A DNA stretch of 64,000 bases from NCBI RefSeq assembly GCF_963675165.1, contig NC_087386.1, forward strand, positions 484,931 to 548,930, read 5' to 3'. The position numbers and the translations under genes were made by a program. Under the pieces are notes generated by a model. The model saw only the letters and a list, made by a program, of their open reading frames with translations. It ran no database searches and had not been told where the DNA came from. Positions 1 through 11,425 of the stretch are shown piece by piece. Position 1 is the stretch's first letter; every line of letters starts with the position of its first letter. Origin of the DNA: Halichondria panicea. Taxonomy: Eukaryota > Porifera > Demospongiae > Suberitida > Halichondriidae.

Positions 1-3000
1 ATATACATAATTATACTGAAACGCCTATCTCTAAAGCATTCAGAATATCATAAAATGAATGTAATTGGATCAACAGGAACTAAAGTTATGGCCGTTCAAA
101 CATGCTTAATTTAACGCTGGGTTTGAGATCATAATTATGTACATGTGTATAGTACATGTACGATGGATACACACCTCATCGATGACTTGCTGTAGTGGCT
201 TGGGGTGGATGTTGTCATCTATTCCCACCACACTCATGGTCTCTGGTAGGTCCTCTGGTAGGACCTCCTCTGGGGCCACTGCTGACTCAGCACCGGAGGG
301 GACAACCGTCTCCTGGGAGAATCAAGATTGGGTAATATACGTATCATAATTAGATCCCATTTGAGTGTTTTTAGCAGGGGAACTCCCTATGAGACGTTAC
401 AGTACATCCATGTACAGTACCTACACACTATTTATCTACTACACAGTACGTACACAAATACTGATACCTTTTCACTCTCTTTGTCACCTCCCTCTGCATC
501 AGTCTCTACAGCAGTATCAGCTTCCTCCAGTAGTAGTCCCGCTAGCCTCACCCACTCATTACCCTCATCCCCCAGTCTCTTGAGCTCTGTCTGCTCCTCC
601 TCTGGATTGGGATAGTCCTCCGCTACACGTTGGTCCACTATGTCACGCACCACATCCAAACACTGTCTGCACAGAGTAGCCGGGAAACATAATTATATCA
701 GTACGTATGTACACGTATGCAGATTATTGAAGCTATACCTGTTGAATTGGGATACAAAACCTTAATTGTGAGGAGGTATATATTGAAGCCAAAAGAGGTT
801 TACATGTACTTTTACTAAGTACTACTACTACTACTGAGAATAAGAGCAAACGGTATGAAAAGCAACTTTGGACAGAATCAAACCCTCAAGGGGAATAATA
901 TACATGTAGCCTAACCTGTGCAGCCACCGTGGTATCTTACCTTGTGAGCATTTTCGTGAAGCTAGTCAGTGTCTCTACCAGTCTAGTGTAATCGGCTCTG
1001 AGGTCTGCAGTGGTGACTATGTGTTGTCTGTGTCCCTGGGCCTTCTCTGGCTGTACTGGTGTGTCTGTCAACTTGAGCAGTAACTCCACCATCCACTTGA
1101 CTAGTGATGAGTGGAGTCTCCTCACCTGCAGTACAGGGGACAATCATAAGTACACTGTGGTCTGTATTGAGTAAACAACTAGGGATGGTCATACTAAAGG
1201 TACTAACTGTAACAATGTTTTGCCAAAATTTAACTATATTATACTTGCGATCTAACTTTTGCGATCTGGCATAGATCATGATGTCATACGTACATACAAG
1301 TACTGGTATAGGTCTTTTCAATCCTATTTTTGTGTTAAGTTTGCTCACACAACATTGTAATAATTATGGTAATCTAGTGGTACGCACCTGTTCTGTGACG
1401 AGAGTGTCACTGCTGTCTATGGCGTGTGAGAGAGCTGCTCTCCATTTATCAGCCTCTCCAAGCAAACCATTCAGTGGGGCTACTTCCTCTACTTCTTCTT
1501 CTTCTTCTTCTTCGCTGTCTCCTCCCCTCGGTGGCTTGGCCTGATGGTTAGTACCAATACAACTGATGATGTAACGCACTTGAGAAACCCAATCCTTCAG
1601 TATAGTACAGAATCTACAGAAAAAAATTATCAGATTTGTTGAAATTTAAAATTTGTGAAAGTGAGGATACTCAACCTCAACTGTAAGTAACTTACTTGAC
1701 CCAATCAGAGAGGGGCAGTTGTTTGTCGTGAGTGGCTACACAGAGTCCCAGTTTATTATCCCAGGTCTCCAGGGGTGTCATGATGCGTATAAAGCCAGTC
1801 GCAACTCCTACACAGTAAAGAAACAAATTATAATACTCGAAATTGAAAGCTATTATATAATTATAATAATAATTTATTATATTGTACCCACCGTTTTCTC
1901 CAGAGAGTCTTTCTGCGTACACTTTAAGCCCTCTGTCCACAGCAGTATTCAACTCTAGCATTCTCTTATTCTCAGGGCTCTGGGTCCCCTCTCCTTGATG
2001 TCTGTTGAACATTTGCAGTGCTACCTCAGTCCACTTGTCCACTAGAGATTGGAGACTGGAGAGCTCCTCCTGACAATCGAGTAGAGTAACTCCGGAGAAG
2101 TTGTCAGCCTCTTGGTTGACTATGTCCTCCCAGAGTTTAATGTCTGAGAAGAGTTGCTCTGTTTGTGATCTGCTAGGACCTTGACCACCTTCCTCAGCAT
2201 TACTGGGAAAAGAAGAGTACAAATGAATTGGCTAGGCTACTGTACTATGAATGATGCAGCTACAAAAAGACAATTTACGGTTCAGCTGCCATAACTTGAA
2301 TTCCGTGGATCCAATTTCAACGATAATATAATTTTCTGAAAGCTTAGAAACACACCTTTCAAATAGCATCATCAAAATTCTTATTTGAACGATAAAAGTA
2401 TTTGCCAATTAGGCGATACCATGAATAATAGCCCATGGTCCAAGGCCGAAAAATGACAAATTATGGCCCCGACGAAATTTTGGATTGAAATACATCATTT
2501 GAAAGGAAATTTTCTAAGCTTTCCGAAAATCACAAAATTTTGGAGATTCAATCAACGGTACTAAAGTTAATAGCTGTTGAAATTAACTGCAACCCCCCCT
2601 CAATTTAATTATTCTTTTCAGCTGCCATAACTTGAATTCCGTGGATCCAATTTCAACGATAATATAATTTTCTGAAAGCTTAGAAACACACCTTTCATCA
2701 AAATTCTTATTTGAACGATAAAAGTATTTGCCAATTAGGCGATACCATGAATAATAGCCCATGGTCCAAGGCCAAAAAATGACAAATTATGGCCCCGACG
2801 AATTTTTGGATTGAAATACATCATTTGAAAGGAAATTTTCTAAGCTTTCCGAAAATCACAAAGTTTTGGAGATTCGATCAACGGTACTAAAGTTAATGGC
2901 TGTTGAAATAACCCCCCCTCCAAATAATAATAATTTTTCAGCTGCCATAACTCGAACTCCGTGGATCCAATTTCAACGATAATAAAATGTTCTGAAACAC

Positions 3001-5797
3001 ACCTTTTAAATGGCATCATCAAAATTCTTATTTGAACGATAAAAGTATTTACAAATTTGGCGATACCATGGATAATAATAGCCCATGGTCCAAGGCCGAA
3101 AATGACACAAATTATGGCCCCGAAATGTTTTTTTCAAAGATCTGCTACCTACGGCGATACATGTACATGTTATACTAGCTGATCGACTTAACTTACATTA
3201 GTTTGTCCAATATTTCAATCCATCGCTGCATACCAGTCTCAACTTTATCAATCTACACAGGGGCACAGTACAGCTCACATGCACACAGCGTCAGGGTGAG
3301 ACAGTGTTCTTACCCTCTCCCTCATCCTGCTCTCTATATTGAGCATCTTGAAGGTCACCTCTACCACCCTCTCACGCCAACGCTGAACGTAACTCTGAAT
3401 CTCAGACAACTGCAAAAAAATTATAGAGGAGATTGTAAAAAGTGTATTCTACACATAGGACAAAAATAAAGTGAAAAAACATTTTAGGAGTGAGGAGTGA
3501 ATATTTTGTCATTGTATGTGGCATGTATGCAACTTTCGTACATGTATCCGTACATTATGGGCGCTACGTAAGTCTCACCTGTTGAGTGTCCTTATCGCTG
3601 AGGAGCACAGCAAAGTGGCCTCCTAGTTTACACCACGACTTCTCACACAGTTGAATCCTCTGCAGAGTTTTGAGACTGTTCTCCTCCGCCACTCTTGATG
3701 CCAGATCATAGGAGCCTTGCTGCCACAGGTCTCGCTCAAAGGTGAGGTTGGATACTTGCTCGTCTATTCTGTTGCGTTGGAGCTCGTACAGGGCATGGTA
3801 CTCGGCTAGCAAGCTGTGTGTGGGGGTGTGGTGTGTGTGTGGTGTGTGTGGGGGTGGATTGACTTACTTTGAATTCTTTTCCGAGTCTGCCAGTGCTAAA
3901 ATCAGCTGTGAGAACAGGCTCAATATTAGATACGGTATTATTAGTGAAAGGTGGAGCTTACATTATCCTCTGCTGTTCTTGACTGCTCTGTGACGTGCAA
4001 ATCATGCTCTTTAATCGAGGACAGCTCACTAAAAAAAGTAGTACACACACACACCAACGCATGGAGCTCTGTACTCACTCTGTTAGGTTGGAAACCTTTC
4101 CCTTGAATCGCTTGAGCTCAGTTGATAGCTTCCTATCAAGAGCTCTCTGTGCTACCAGCTCATCATGAAGGCTGCAATGGGCACAACCATAATTATTATG
4201 ATAGTAACATAATTATTAAGTTGACTATAAGTTCTCAAAATATGACATTGAACTACCTATCTCTCACCTTTTGATCTGACGGGGTATTCTATCGAGGAGG
4301 TTGTTGTACCTCCTCCTGACGTCAGCTAGCAGCTCTCCTCTCTCCACACAGTGGACACTGACCTGGCGTATCAGCTCATGGAAGCAAATATTGTAGATGG
4401 CCTGCTCTTTCTGTAGCAGCTCCAGCAAGTTGTGCATCTAATGAAAGTCACATGTTAGTAAGTGGTTTAGTAGGCATACAGCTAGTATAATTATCAAATG
4501 CACAACGTAAAATACAGATGTTGTGTAGTTAGGTACTAAAGTATTATGTAGCTAGGAGTGTGCTCACGACAGTGGGGCCTTGCATATCAGAGTCCTTGAG
4601 TTCACTAGGTACTCCAGCTCGCCTCAGCATGGTCTCCAGTGTATGCTAGTGGGAGGGGAGGGTTAGTTGCTGTCAGAGTGTGTGTGAGGGCCTACCTTGA
4701 GAGTTACTGCCTCGTGCCGGCCTGCTGGTCTCATGGAGGGGAACACTGTCATGTGATGGTCATGGTCCTCACTTCGAATTACGTAAGGACTGTACATAGA
4801 GTTATATACATGTATAGTATAGTTATATATGGACAGCAATGCAGTACTCACTCGTTGTGGTACTCCAGACCCAACACTCCGGGGTGCTTGACCAAACGAT
4901 ATTCTTCTGGTACTAGCGTGTTGGGGAGGGTCTGGGGCAAAAGAGTGGCTTTCATGTACATACATGTAATGATAAATCAAACAGAATTGTACAATGAGGC
5001 AAGGCAAAAACGTAGCCTGCAAGGATTGCCCTGGACTACAGTTAATGTATGAATATACTCCAGGGTAAGGGGAAGGCTATATCTTCATAGGCTTACTATA
5101 CACACACATACGTACATTTCCTGAGGTGGTTTCTTTGCCCCCGATGGTTGTGTTGTTAGCATCATAGAGGAAGGAGATGTCCCTACCTGCCCCACACACA
5201 CACGGTGGGGCCTCCGTCAGGTGCTTGAGTTTAGAGCGACGACTGGAATAGTTCCACAGATTGGCCGGGGGAATCTTGGGAGCTATGGGAACACCACCAG
5301 TCGAAACCTAGAGTAGGTACATAGTACTTTGATTCAAAATTGGTAAACGGTCATAACTTTAGTTCCGTTGATCCAATTACATTAATTTTGTGGTTTTCTG
5401 AAAGCTTAGAGAGAGGCCTTTCAGAGTACCATAGGCTATAACGTTAACATTAATGTGATGTACTTACTGAAGGTCCTGTTTTGGGCAGTGTAGGATGCCT
5501 CTGTCGTCCCCGTGGACTCACAGTGGCGTTGTGACTATGTCTCTTGAGTGTTTGCAGTAGGTCCAAAGGTATATAGTCATTGGGTGCATGTGGGGAGTCT
5601 GGTTTCAGGACCACCTGCATCTGTGTTCCTGTAGGGGACTCAATGGAGGGAAGTGTTTGGAGTGAGGGGTCCAAGAATGGACGTTGGAGTGAGTTATGAA
5701 GTGGTCGTTTTATCGGAGTGAGTGTGCGAGGTTGTCGAGGACTGCTCAAGGGACGTCCGAACTCCATAGAGAGAGAAGGATCTGCAACAGCCATCAT
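1..5797 (-). CDS. AXDND1: AXDND1-like axonemal dynein light chain domain protein (3' end outside window)
   Basis: Related to axonemal dynein light chain domain-containing protein 1, a coiled-coil protein of flagella and sperm. I read about 18 exons: 5797-5468, 5307-5116, 4932-4852, about 4786-4696, 4645-4570, 4438-4268, 4171-4079, 4030-3962, 3896-3868, 3813-3579, 3409-3314, 3251-3197, 2202-1892, 1808-1696, 1614-1388, 1125-941, 666-468 and 312-175. The gene continues past the left edge. The best family signature is in the exons at 4438-4079, where a dynein p28-like stretch reads FHELIRQVSVHC followed by a conserved LLDRIPRQIK and a coiled coil. The exon at 3813-3579 continues the coiled coil (NRIDEQVSNLTFERDLW). 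Exon 4 has two in-frame acceptors 18 bp apart. The start at 5797 is the first Met of an open, proline-rich N terminus (the Met just after it is equally possible). The role in motile cilia is inferred from the family. Confidence 0.8.
2276..3140. repeat. Three tandem copies of a ~340-bp imperfect inverted repeat (family A)
   Basis: Three copies lie in an AXDND1 intron, beginning near 2278, 2617 and 2938. They are joined by short C-rich linkers. Each copy begins CAGCTGCCATAACT and ends near AAAGTTAATGGCTGTTG. The second half is an imperfect reverse complement of the first, with a CCATGG-containing centre, so each copy could fold into a long hairpin. The third copy is shortened. Related copies occur elsewhere in the window. 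Confidence 0.85.
5333..5440. repeat. Partial family-A repeat
   Basis: Half-copy in AXDND1 intron 1. It keeps the arm with CATAACTTTAGTTCCG followed by TTTTCTGAAAGCTTAGAGAG and an AGGCCTTTCAGA-like end. The other arm is absent. Confidence 0.7.
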
Positions 5798-6361
5798 GGA
5801 CTATACCGCACGATACCTGAGCGATAAAAATTTGAATTTCACAGCCATTTTTCGCTAAAAACTGGTTCCAGTTATTTCTCTTGAGCCTGTTTATTCCTCT
5901 GATGTATATTGCATAGTAGAAACTCACCTATTTATATTAGTACAGTCTTTTGCAAAAAAGTGTTTCACTGTCTCGGTTTCCATGGCAATTAATAGTGATT
6001 CTTAATGGAGCGCAACCTTGTTCTCTATGTGTGAGCTTTATTTATGACACGCACATTACAGAAACAGGACTGACAGAAGACTGACTCCTGTTTCAGGAGT
6101 AGCTGGAAAAACAACATTTGTAGTGGTGTGGGTGCCAAAAAACCGTTGAGCTATACTGCTAATGAAAGCCAGTAAGGAACTACTACACTAGCTACCACTA
6201 GCAAAACCAAGGTATGCATAAGGGTAGGTCAGGTAGCTCAGATGGCTAGTGTGAAGACTTCCCCTGGACAACACAAAAACAGAAAAATAACAAAGCTATG
6301 GCTAAGTATAATATTTATGACATTTTTATAAAAAGCTACTAGCTACTGAGGCCCGGTTCGA
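5798..6361. other. Gene-free spacer upstream of AXDND1
   Basis: I see no convincing coding exon. It should hold the AXDND1 promoter and 5' UTR. A small hairpin made by GAAACAGGA and TCCTGTTTC lies near 6060-6095. No clear TATA box was seen. Confidence 0.5.
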
Positions 6362-6945
6362 TTAATTAAATGATGAAACAGAGGAGCTATTGCTAACTTC
6401 TGGGTTCCCTGATTTCGGTATTACATCCAGAATGTCTGTGGGATGAGGTGCCCACATGTGGTATGAAAGAGTATTTGGTTGTGCGGGTGGCGGGGAGAAG
6501 GGGATGGGTGGGGTCAGTGGGAAGACACTGCATGGGAGGATCACCAGGATTTGTTGTTGATGATTTTGAAGCATACTTTATAAGTTTTTGGATATTCCTG
6601 CAGTCTTTAATTGAATTGGAGTTTGTAAAGTTAAGTAGAGAGATATAGTCCGCAGATTTTCATTCTTTGGTTATGCCTGATCAGTTTTGCAGGCAAATGA
6701 TTGGGTTGGTTCTTCAGTTTCTTGGTGAGTCAGGTTGATTGATGGCCCGGATGGGGGTCCCATACTTCGATGCAGTATTCAAGTTTAGGTAGCACAGTGG
6801 TCCTGTAAATTGATGCATCTTTTAATTTCCTGTGGAGCAATCCCAATTGTTGTTTGGATGTCCTCACAGTGTTGGTAATGTGCTGAGACCAGGACAGATT
6901 CTTAGGGATGGTGACGCCGAGCTTCTTGAAACCTGATTCCACAAT
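6362..6945 (-). mobile_element. Decayed non-LTR retrotransposon (LINE) fragment
   Basis: The minus-strand reading at 6942-6730 gives FKKLGVTIPKNLSWSQHI followed by LLHRKL, then YRTTVLPKLEYCIEVWDPH. This order is typical of the region C-terminal to the reverse transcriptase domain in LINE-type elements. Downstream (6720-6362) the frame is broken by stops and frameshifts, and nothing of the polymerase core is present. This is a dead 5'-truncated relic. Confidence 0.65.
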
Positions 6946-7199
6946 GATATCCCAATTGATTTAATATTTGCTGGTTTGAAATAGAGAGGGTGAGTGGGAT
7001 CGCATTCATAGATACTGTATTATACTATACACAGTAGGCAGTGTTACGTTGCCGGCAATGAAAGGCAGCAGGAGGCTGTTTATGAAAGGTAGTAAGTAGG
7101 TGCTACTACAACAGTGTAGTATAGGGCTGCTGTCTAATGAAAGGGGCTGCTACCTACTTGTTTTAGTAAAAAATAATTATAATAAAAATAATAAAAAAA

Positions 7200-7365
7200 A
7201 CTACCACTGTAGCCGGGGCTCCTGTTGTTCTATCACAATGAAAGACTACAGGAGGGCTGTGATCTAATGAAAGACTACATCTAATGAAAGACTACAGGAG
7301 GCTGTGATCTAATGAAAGACTACAGGAGGGCTGTGATCTAATGAAAGACTACAGGAGACCTGTTG
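7200..7365. repeat. Minisatellite, ~29-bp unit
   Basis: Four or five imperfect copies of a unit containing AATGAAAGACTACAGGAGG and CTGTGATCT. Looser relatives occur at 7060-7150, and a single related copy lies at about 8318-8345, on the far side of the adjacent transposon-like element. Confidence 0.75.
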
Positions 7366-7369
7366 ACTA

Positions 7370-8317
7370 CAGTCTACACTAAGACTACAATTTTGGCTTC
7401 AAATGATGTAATTGTGGTTTGCATCATAGTGAGTAAATTTCCTGTTTGTGGCTTGTAAATACTACAGTAATTCTCCGTAAATTTAATTATGGCTTCTGTT
7501 ACGTCATTGTTTACTATCAGAATTGGATAAAGAAACAACTTTTTCAGTTTTTCCAGCATCAATACCCAGGTCCTGAAGTGCAAGCCAGGTTCCAGAGTCA
7601 CAGTACTAGTAGATATAGTATTCATGAACTGGTCACAGGAAAATTAGGATCCAGAACTGGGGAGTACTAATTTGCCCAGATATCAAAGTCAGTCCAAACA
7701 GGATATATCCAATAAACTGGCCAATGTTAGAACACAAGACCTGCTATAAAAAAATATTGGCAAAGCGGATGCTGTTTATTTCTTTGCAAAGACTAACTTC
7801 TAGCATTATATTAGCTATCTAGGCAGTTTCAAGAAACTCTGGACACTCAAGTGGCAAGTAGGCAAGAGCTAAACTTACTCATTTTTGTCAATGTTTACTT
7901 TGTTGTATCTTAGTCAAACCTGGGTCATTAGTGTTCTTATTTGGTCTACTTGTAGTTACCAGTGTTGTCTATAGTTTAGGCCTATCTGTATCTCTCCAGC
8001 ACCCCCATTACTAATTTGCCCGGAAATCAAAGTCACAGAAAATATAAATATCACCAGTTTTCTTTCATACAATGCAGCAATTCAGTACTTTTTTACCACT
8101 TAATTTTTATATCATTCAGTAGCTTATTTATTCAGCATTATTTATATATCATTTAATAGTGATAGGCACCTTCTGATGAAAAGTTATCCTTGACAAAAGC
8201 AGTGTTACTGTTTTTGATACTACCGCGAACTATGAATATCATTATCTCCCATAAGGCCCATATAAATTGGCAAATGAACTGTGTAATACACACTTCCGGG
8301 AGTCTTAGTGTAGACTG
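7370..8317. mobile_element. Putative non-autonomous DNA transposon, 17-bp TIRs, 4-bp TSD
   Basis: A perfect 17-bp inverted repeat, CAGTCTACACTAAGACT, occupies 7370-7386, with its reverse complement at 8301-8317. The element is 948 bp long and is flanked on both sides by ACTA, which fits a 4-bp target-site duplication. No transposase can be read inside. Two related internal segments beginning AATTTGCCC at about 7671 and 8012 suggest an internal duplication. The superfamily is unknown to me. Confidence 0.6.
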
Positions 8318-8528
8318 ACTATCACAATGAAAGACGACAGGAAAGTGAGTGACCAGTTTCCCGGCCACCCACCTACAGCTCCGGAGCCCCGGTTTATAAC
8401 CCACACGCTAGGGTGAACTGCGACTGTTCCTGTTTACATGCATGGCTTCATGGGAAAAATCCCGGTCCTGCCCACTTACACTTCCGCTCCGAAGCCATTA
8501 CGTGCCAAGCGCCACTGCACATCACAAA

Positions 8529-8878
8529 ATGGCTGATTTACTCTCTGCTAAAAGCCACCTCGTAGATGCTCTCAGGGATAGGAAACAGCGCTACTGGGAC
8601 CTCATGAAGAGCTGGTACAGAAGGAAGGTAGACTTGATGCAACATAATTATCAACACTTAAGTGTTCATTAAATCAAATTAATTTCGGCTCAGATTACGA
8701 AAGAGGATTTTGATGCCAAGGCCCAGGGTCTACTAGGAGAGAACAATGTTCATCTTCACAATGAGTTTCTGTTCGCTATTCTTGTCAAATGTCAAACTGG
8801 AGTAGCTCCTCAAGAAACATGTACGTACACACATCCACCACACGTCACACACACACCACACACACATCCACCCACACG

Positions 8879-8921
<43 letters not shown>

Positions 8922-11175
8922 GTATGTAAAGGTAATTGGATGTTAACTTAGTTCCGTTGGTCCAATTTTATGCGTTTCTGAAAGCTATCAGAACTCTATT
9001 TAAAAAGCTGACTCTGGTACTCTAAAAATACAGGGTGTTGGCTTTTTACATACTGTACATGTAGATTACTTACTGGTACATGCATACTCCCACTCCTGCC
9101 CACACATACACGTACATATTAAGTGAGGGTGTTGGCTAAATTTTTACACGAATTTGTTGTGTACTTTGGCGCACTTAACCCTCTATGATGATAGCCTCCT
9201 CCCCCTATCCGTACAGATGTCCCCATGACCCAGTCAGTCAGCCCAGCGGAGTCCCTCTCACCAATACAACCTCCAGCCATCAAGAAACCGAAGATACTCA
9301 AGCCCAAAGTCTTGATGGCCACCGAGCTGCCCTATGGAGCCTTGGACCCACTTCATTATTTCACGCCACCTACAGTGAAGATCTTCAAAGACTTGGACAG
9401 TATTTTATTGTGCTCTCATGAGTTGGTGTTACCTGATGTGTCCACACTTCACGCTAGAATGTTGCTAGGAGCATGGGAAGCTGATCTAGAGGATGTGTCA
9501 GAAGACTGTGCTCACGTTCTGCTCCATTCTTTGAAGGTGTGTTTGAAATTGGACCATCCTATTAGTATAGGCTCTCACCATAAAAAATTAAGGCGCTACC
9601 ATAAATTAATTTTTAGCGTACAAATAGAACGGAGAAAAATACACGAGCTTCAATTGGTGCCTCATTTAGAGTGACGGCACATTGAAATTGCAGGAGGAAT
9701 AAAAGACTAATAATAAATTATATAGGCCATGTCTTGAGCATAGCCTACATCAAGGCCTAGGACTGTAACTGACATGCACTCACAGTAATAGAGTGGTGCT
9801 TGGAATACAGGCGGAAACAAGAAGATAATATATTATCTTGAGTTCGATTCATCGATCATTCCAACAGCGCTATGCTGCTTGTGTACCCTTATTATGCAGA
9901 CTGTTACTTGATACTTCAAAGTCGAGACAGTCTGATATTGTTAATTTAAGGTATATACATTAGCAGTAATTACATCCTTCATTCCAAACAGTAGTGGCGC
10001 CTGCACCGTGTACACTGTTGATTGATGTGTCCGTGCATGCTGTACTTATGGTTTACACTGAGGAGTAATAATTTGTAGAGAATAGGCCATGTCTCGAGCA
10101 CAATCTACTAAGGCGTAATAGCACCTCCTTATAGATTAATTCTTGAAATTGAACTCATGTTTATGATTCTGTGGTTTTTGTCTTTTCACACATACAGGTA
10201 TTCCTCAAGAACGTACTACAAATGGTGATCTCTCATCGTACTAGCTGGAAATTAGACGGTCGAAACTTTCAACACTCTTTTGGAAATGGAGACTCAAGAT
10301 CGAACCCTTTGCTGGATAATTCCCAACTTCTCCCTCGAGTTCAAAGGTCACTGTACCAGTACAAGTCTGGAGAGAGGGTTGAAGCAGACTCGGTGGCTAG
10401 GCTATCATCAAGAGTTGGTGGCATCTGGGAGCCCATCAACCTGTTCCATTTGAGGGATGCACTACTGGTGTGTTATTGCTACGCCATACATTAAAGTCTA
10501 TTTGTGTTGAGTTTGACCTTCATAAACTTATCATAAAGTTATCATAACTTTGTCATACTTTCAAAGTTTCATATACCATTGGATTCCTTGTTAAAAAGCG
10601 CTTATATCTATATGCTGTAGAGCTGGGAAGCTCCAACCAGCTAAAAGTTAGCATTTTCCATGTAGAAGTCCCAGGCATACTTGTCCACCACATACATGTA
10701 AAGCATAAATGAAGCCATAATTTACCACATAACTTCCAGGGTTGAGGAAACAGACTTTAGTGCGTGTATACATGTATAATGTATAGTACTTCACTAAAAT
10801 ATGAGCACTGTGGATAATTGAAATAACAAACATTAAGTAGTCACAACTGTTAATAGCGTATCCATTAGCTATTGTAACAAATGGACCCCCCTCCTTCTCC
10901 CAGGTCAATCAACAGTGCATTCTTGTGTTTAGTATCTACGCTTGCATCCATTAGCTATTGTAACAAATGGACCCCCCTCCTTCCCCCAGGTCAATCAACA
11001 GTGCATTCCTGTGTTTAGTATCTACGCTTGCAACATGGAGCGAATCATGGCTGGTCTATGGCACCCCACAGCAGAGGAGGAGCAGCAGCACACCACGGTA
11101 GCACTCTGGGAGAGAGAACAATCCAAACAAACTTCTAACACTATTATGTGTAACTCTCAATTTCCTGTTAGATAG
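8529..11175 (+). CDS. TADA1: TADA1, SAGA complex transcriptional adaptor 1
   Basis: Histone-fold subunit (ADA1/STAF42) of the nuclear SAGA co-activator complex. Exons are 8529-8627, 8694-8820, 9217-9536, 10198-10467 and 10990-11175. The phases join cleanly and give 333 residues, close to the usual length of about 335. Family marks include an N-terminal helix with QRYWDLMKSWYRRK, then TKEDFDAKAQGLLG, NEFLFAILVKCQ, a central LCSHELVLPDVSTLHARM, and a last exon with FSIYACNMERIMAGLWHP. An in-frame upstream ATG at 8442 would add 29 residues. I prefer 8529 because MADLL aligns with the family start. The last intron/exon junction is tandemly duplicated (see the repeat at 10861). The gene converges with the GH16 gene. 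Confidence 0.9.
8822..8920. repeat. (CA)n-rich microsatellite in TADA1 intron 2
   Basis: Interrupted CA runs, ending in about 18 CA dinucleotides. Confidence 0.9.
8935..9012. repeat. Partial family-A repeat
   Basis: A short relic in a TADA1 intron with TTAGTTCCGTTGGTCCAATT and a TTTCTGAAAGCT motif. Confidence 0.55.
10492..10640. mobile_element. MITE family B, truncated copy
   Basis: Begins TAAAGTCTATTTGTGTTGAG and shares ATAACTTTGTCATACTTTCA and ACCATTGGATTCCTTGTTAA with the complete copy at 60632. The right terminal inverted repeat is missing. Confidence 0.75.
10861..11032. repeat. 86-bp tandem duplication spanning the TADA1 last acceptor
   Basis: 10861-10946 is repeated at 10947-11032 with few differences. 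Each copy carries the C-rich tract, the CAG acceptor and the first 14 codons of the last exon. Using the upstream acceptor (exon from 10904) leads to an in-frame stop just after the duplicated coding part. Only the downstream acceptor (10990) gives the full family C terminus. Confidence 0.9.
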
Positions 11176-11425
11176 ATAATCAATTTTTATTTTGTACTTC
11201 TTCCTCAATACATGTTATATAGGTAAAGACATTGATCTCACAATTTCAAAGTAAACGGTGTTCGAATGTTTGTAACAAATTGATAAAAATTATACAAAAA
11301 CTATGTAATTTGAGCTAGTCAATGTTTCCCAATGTACATGACATTTACTATAGCTAGTATCTGCCCACTATTGTTTATATAGACAACCGACAATTATCAT
11401 AATAGCTATTGTTCTTCAGTTCTTC

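Noticed and set aside
7374-7670. Overlapping 74-83-codon ORFs
   Set aside because: Inside the TIR-bounded element, no family resemblance, no splice context.
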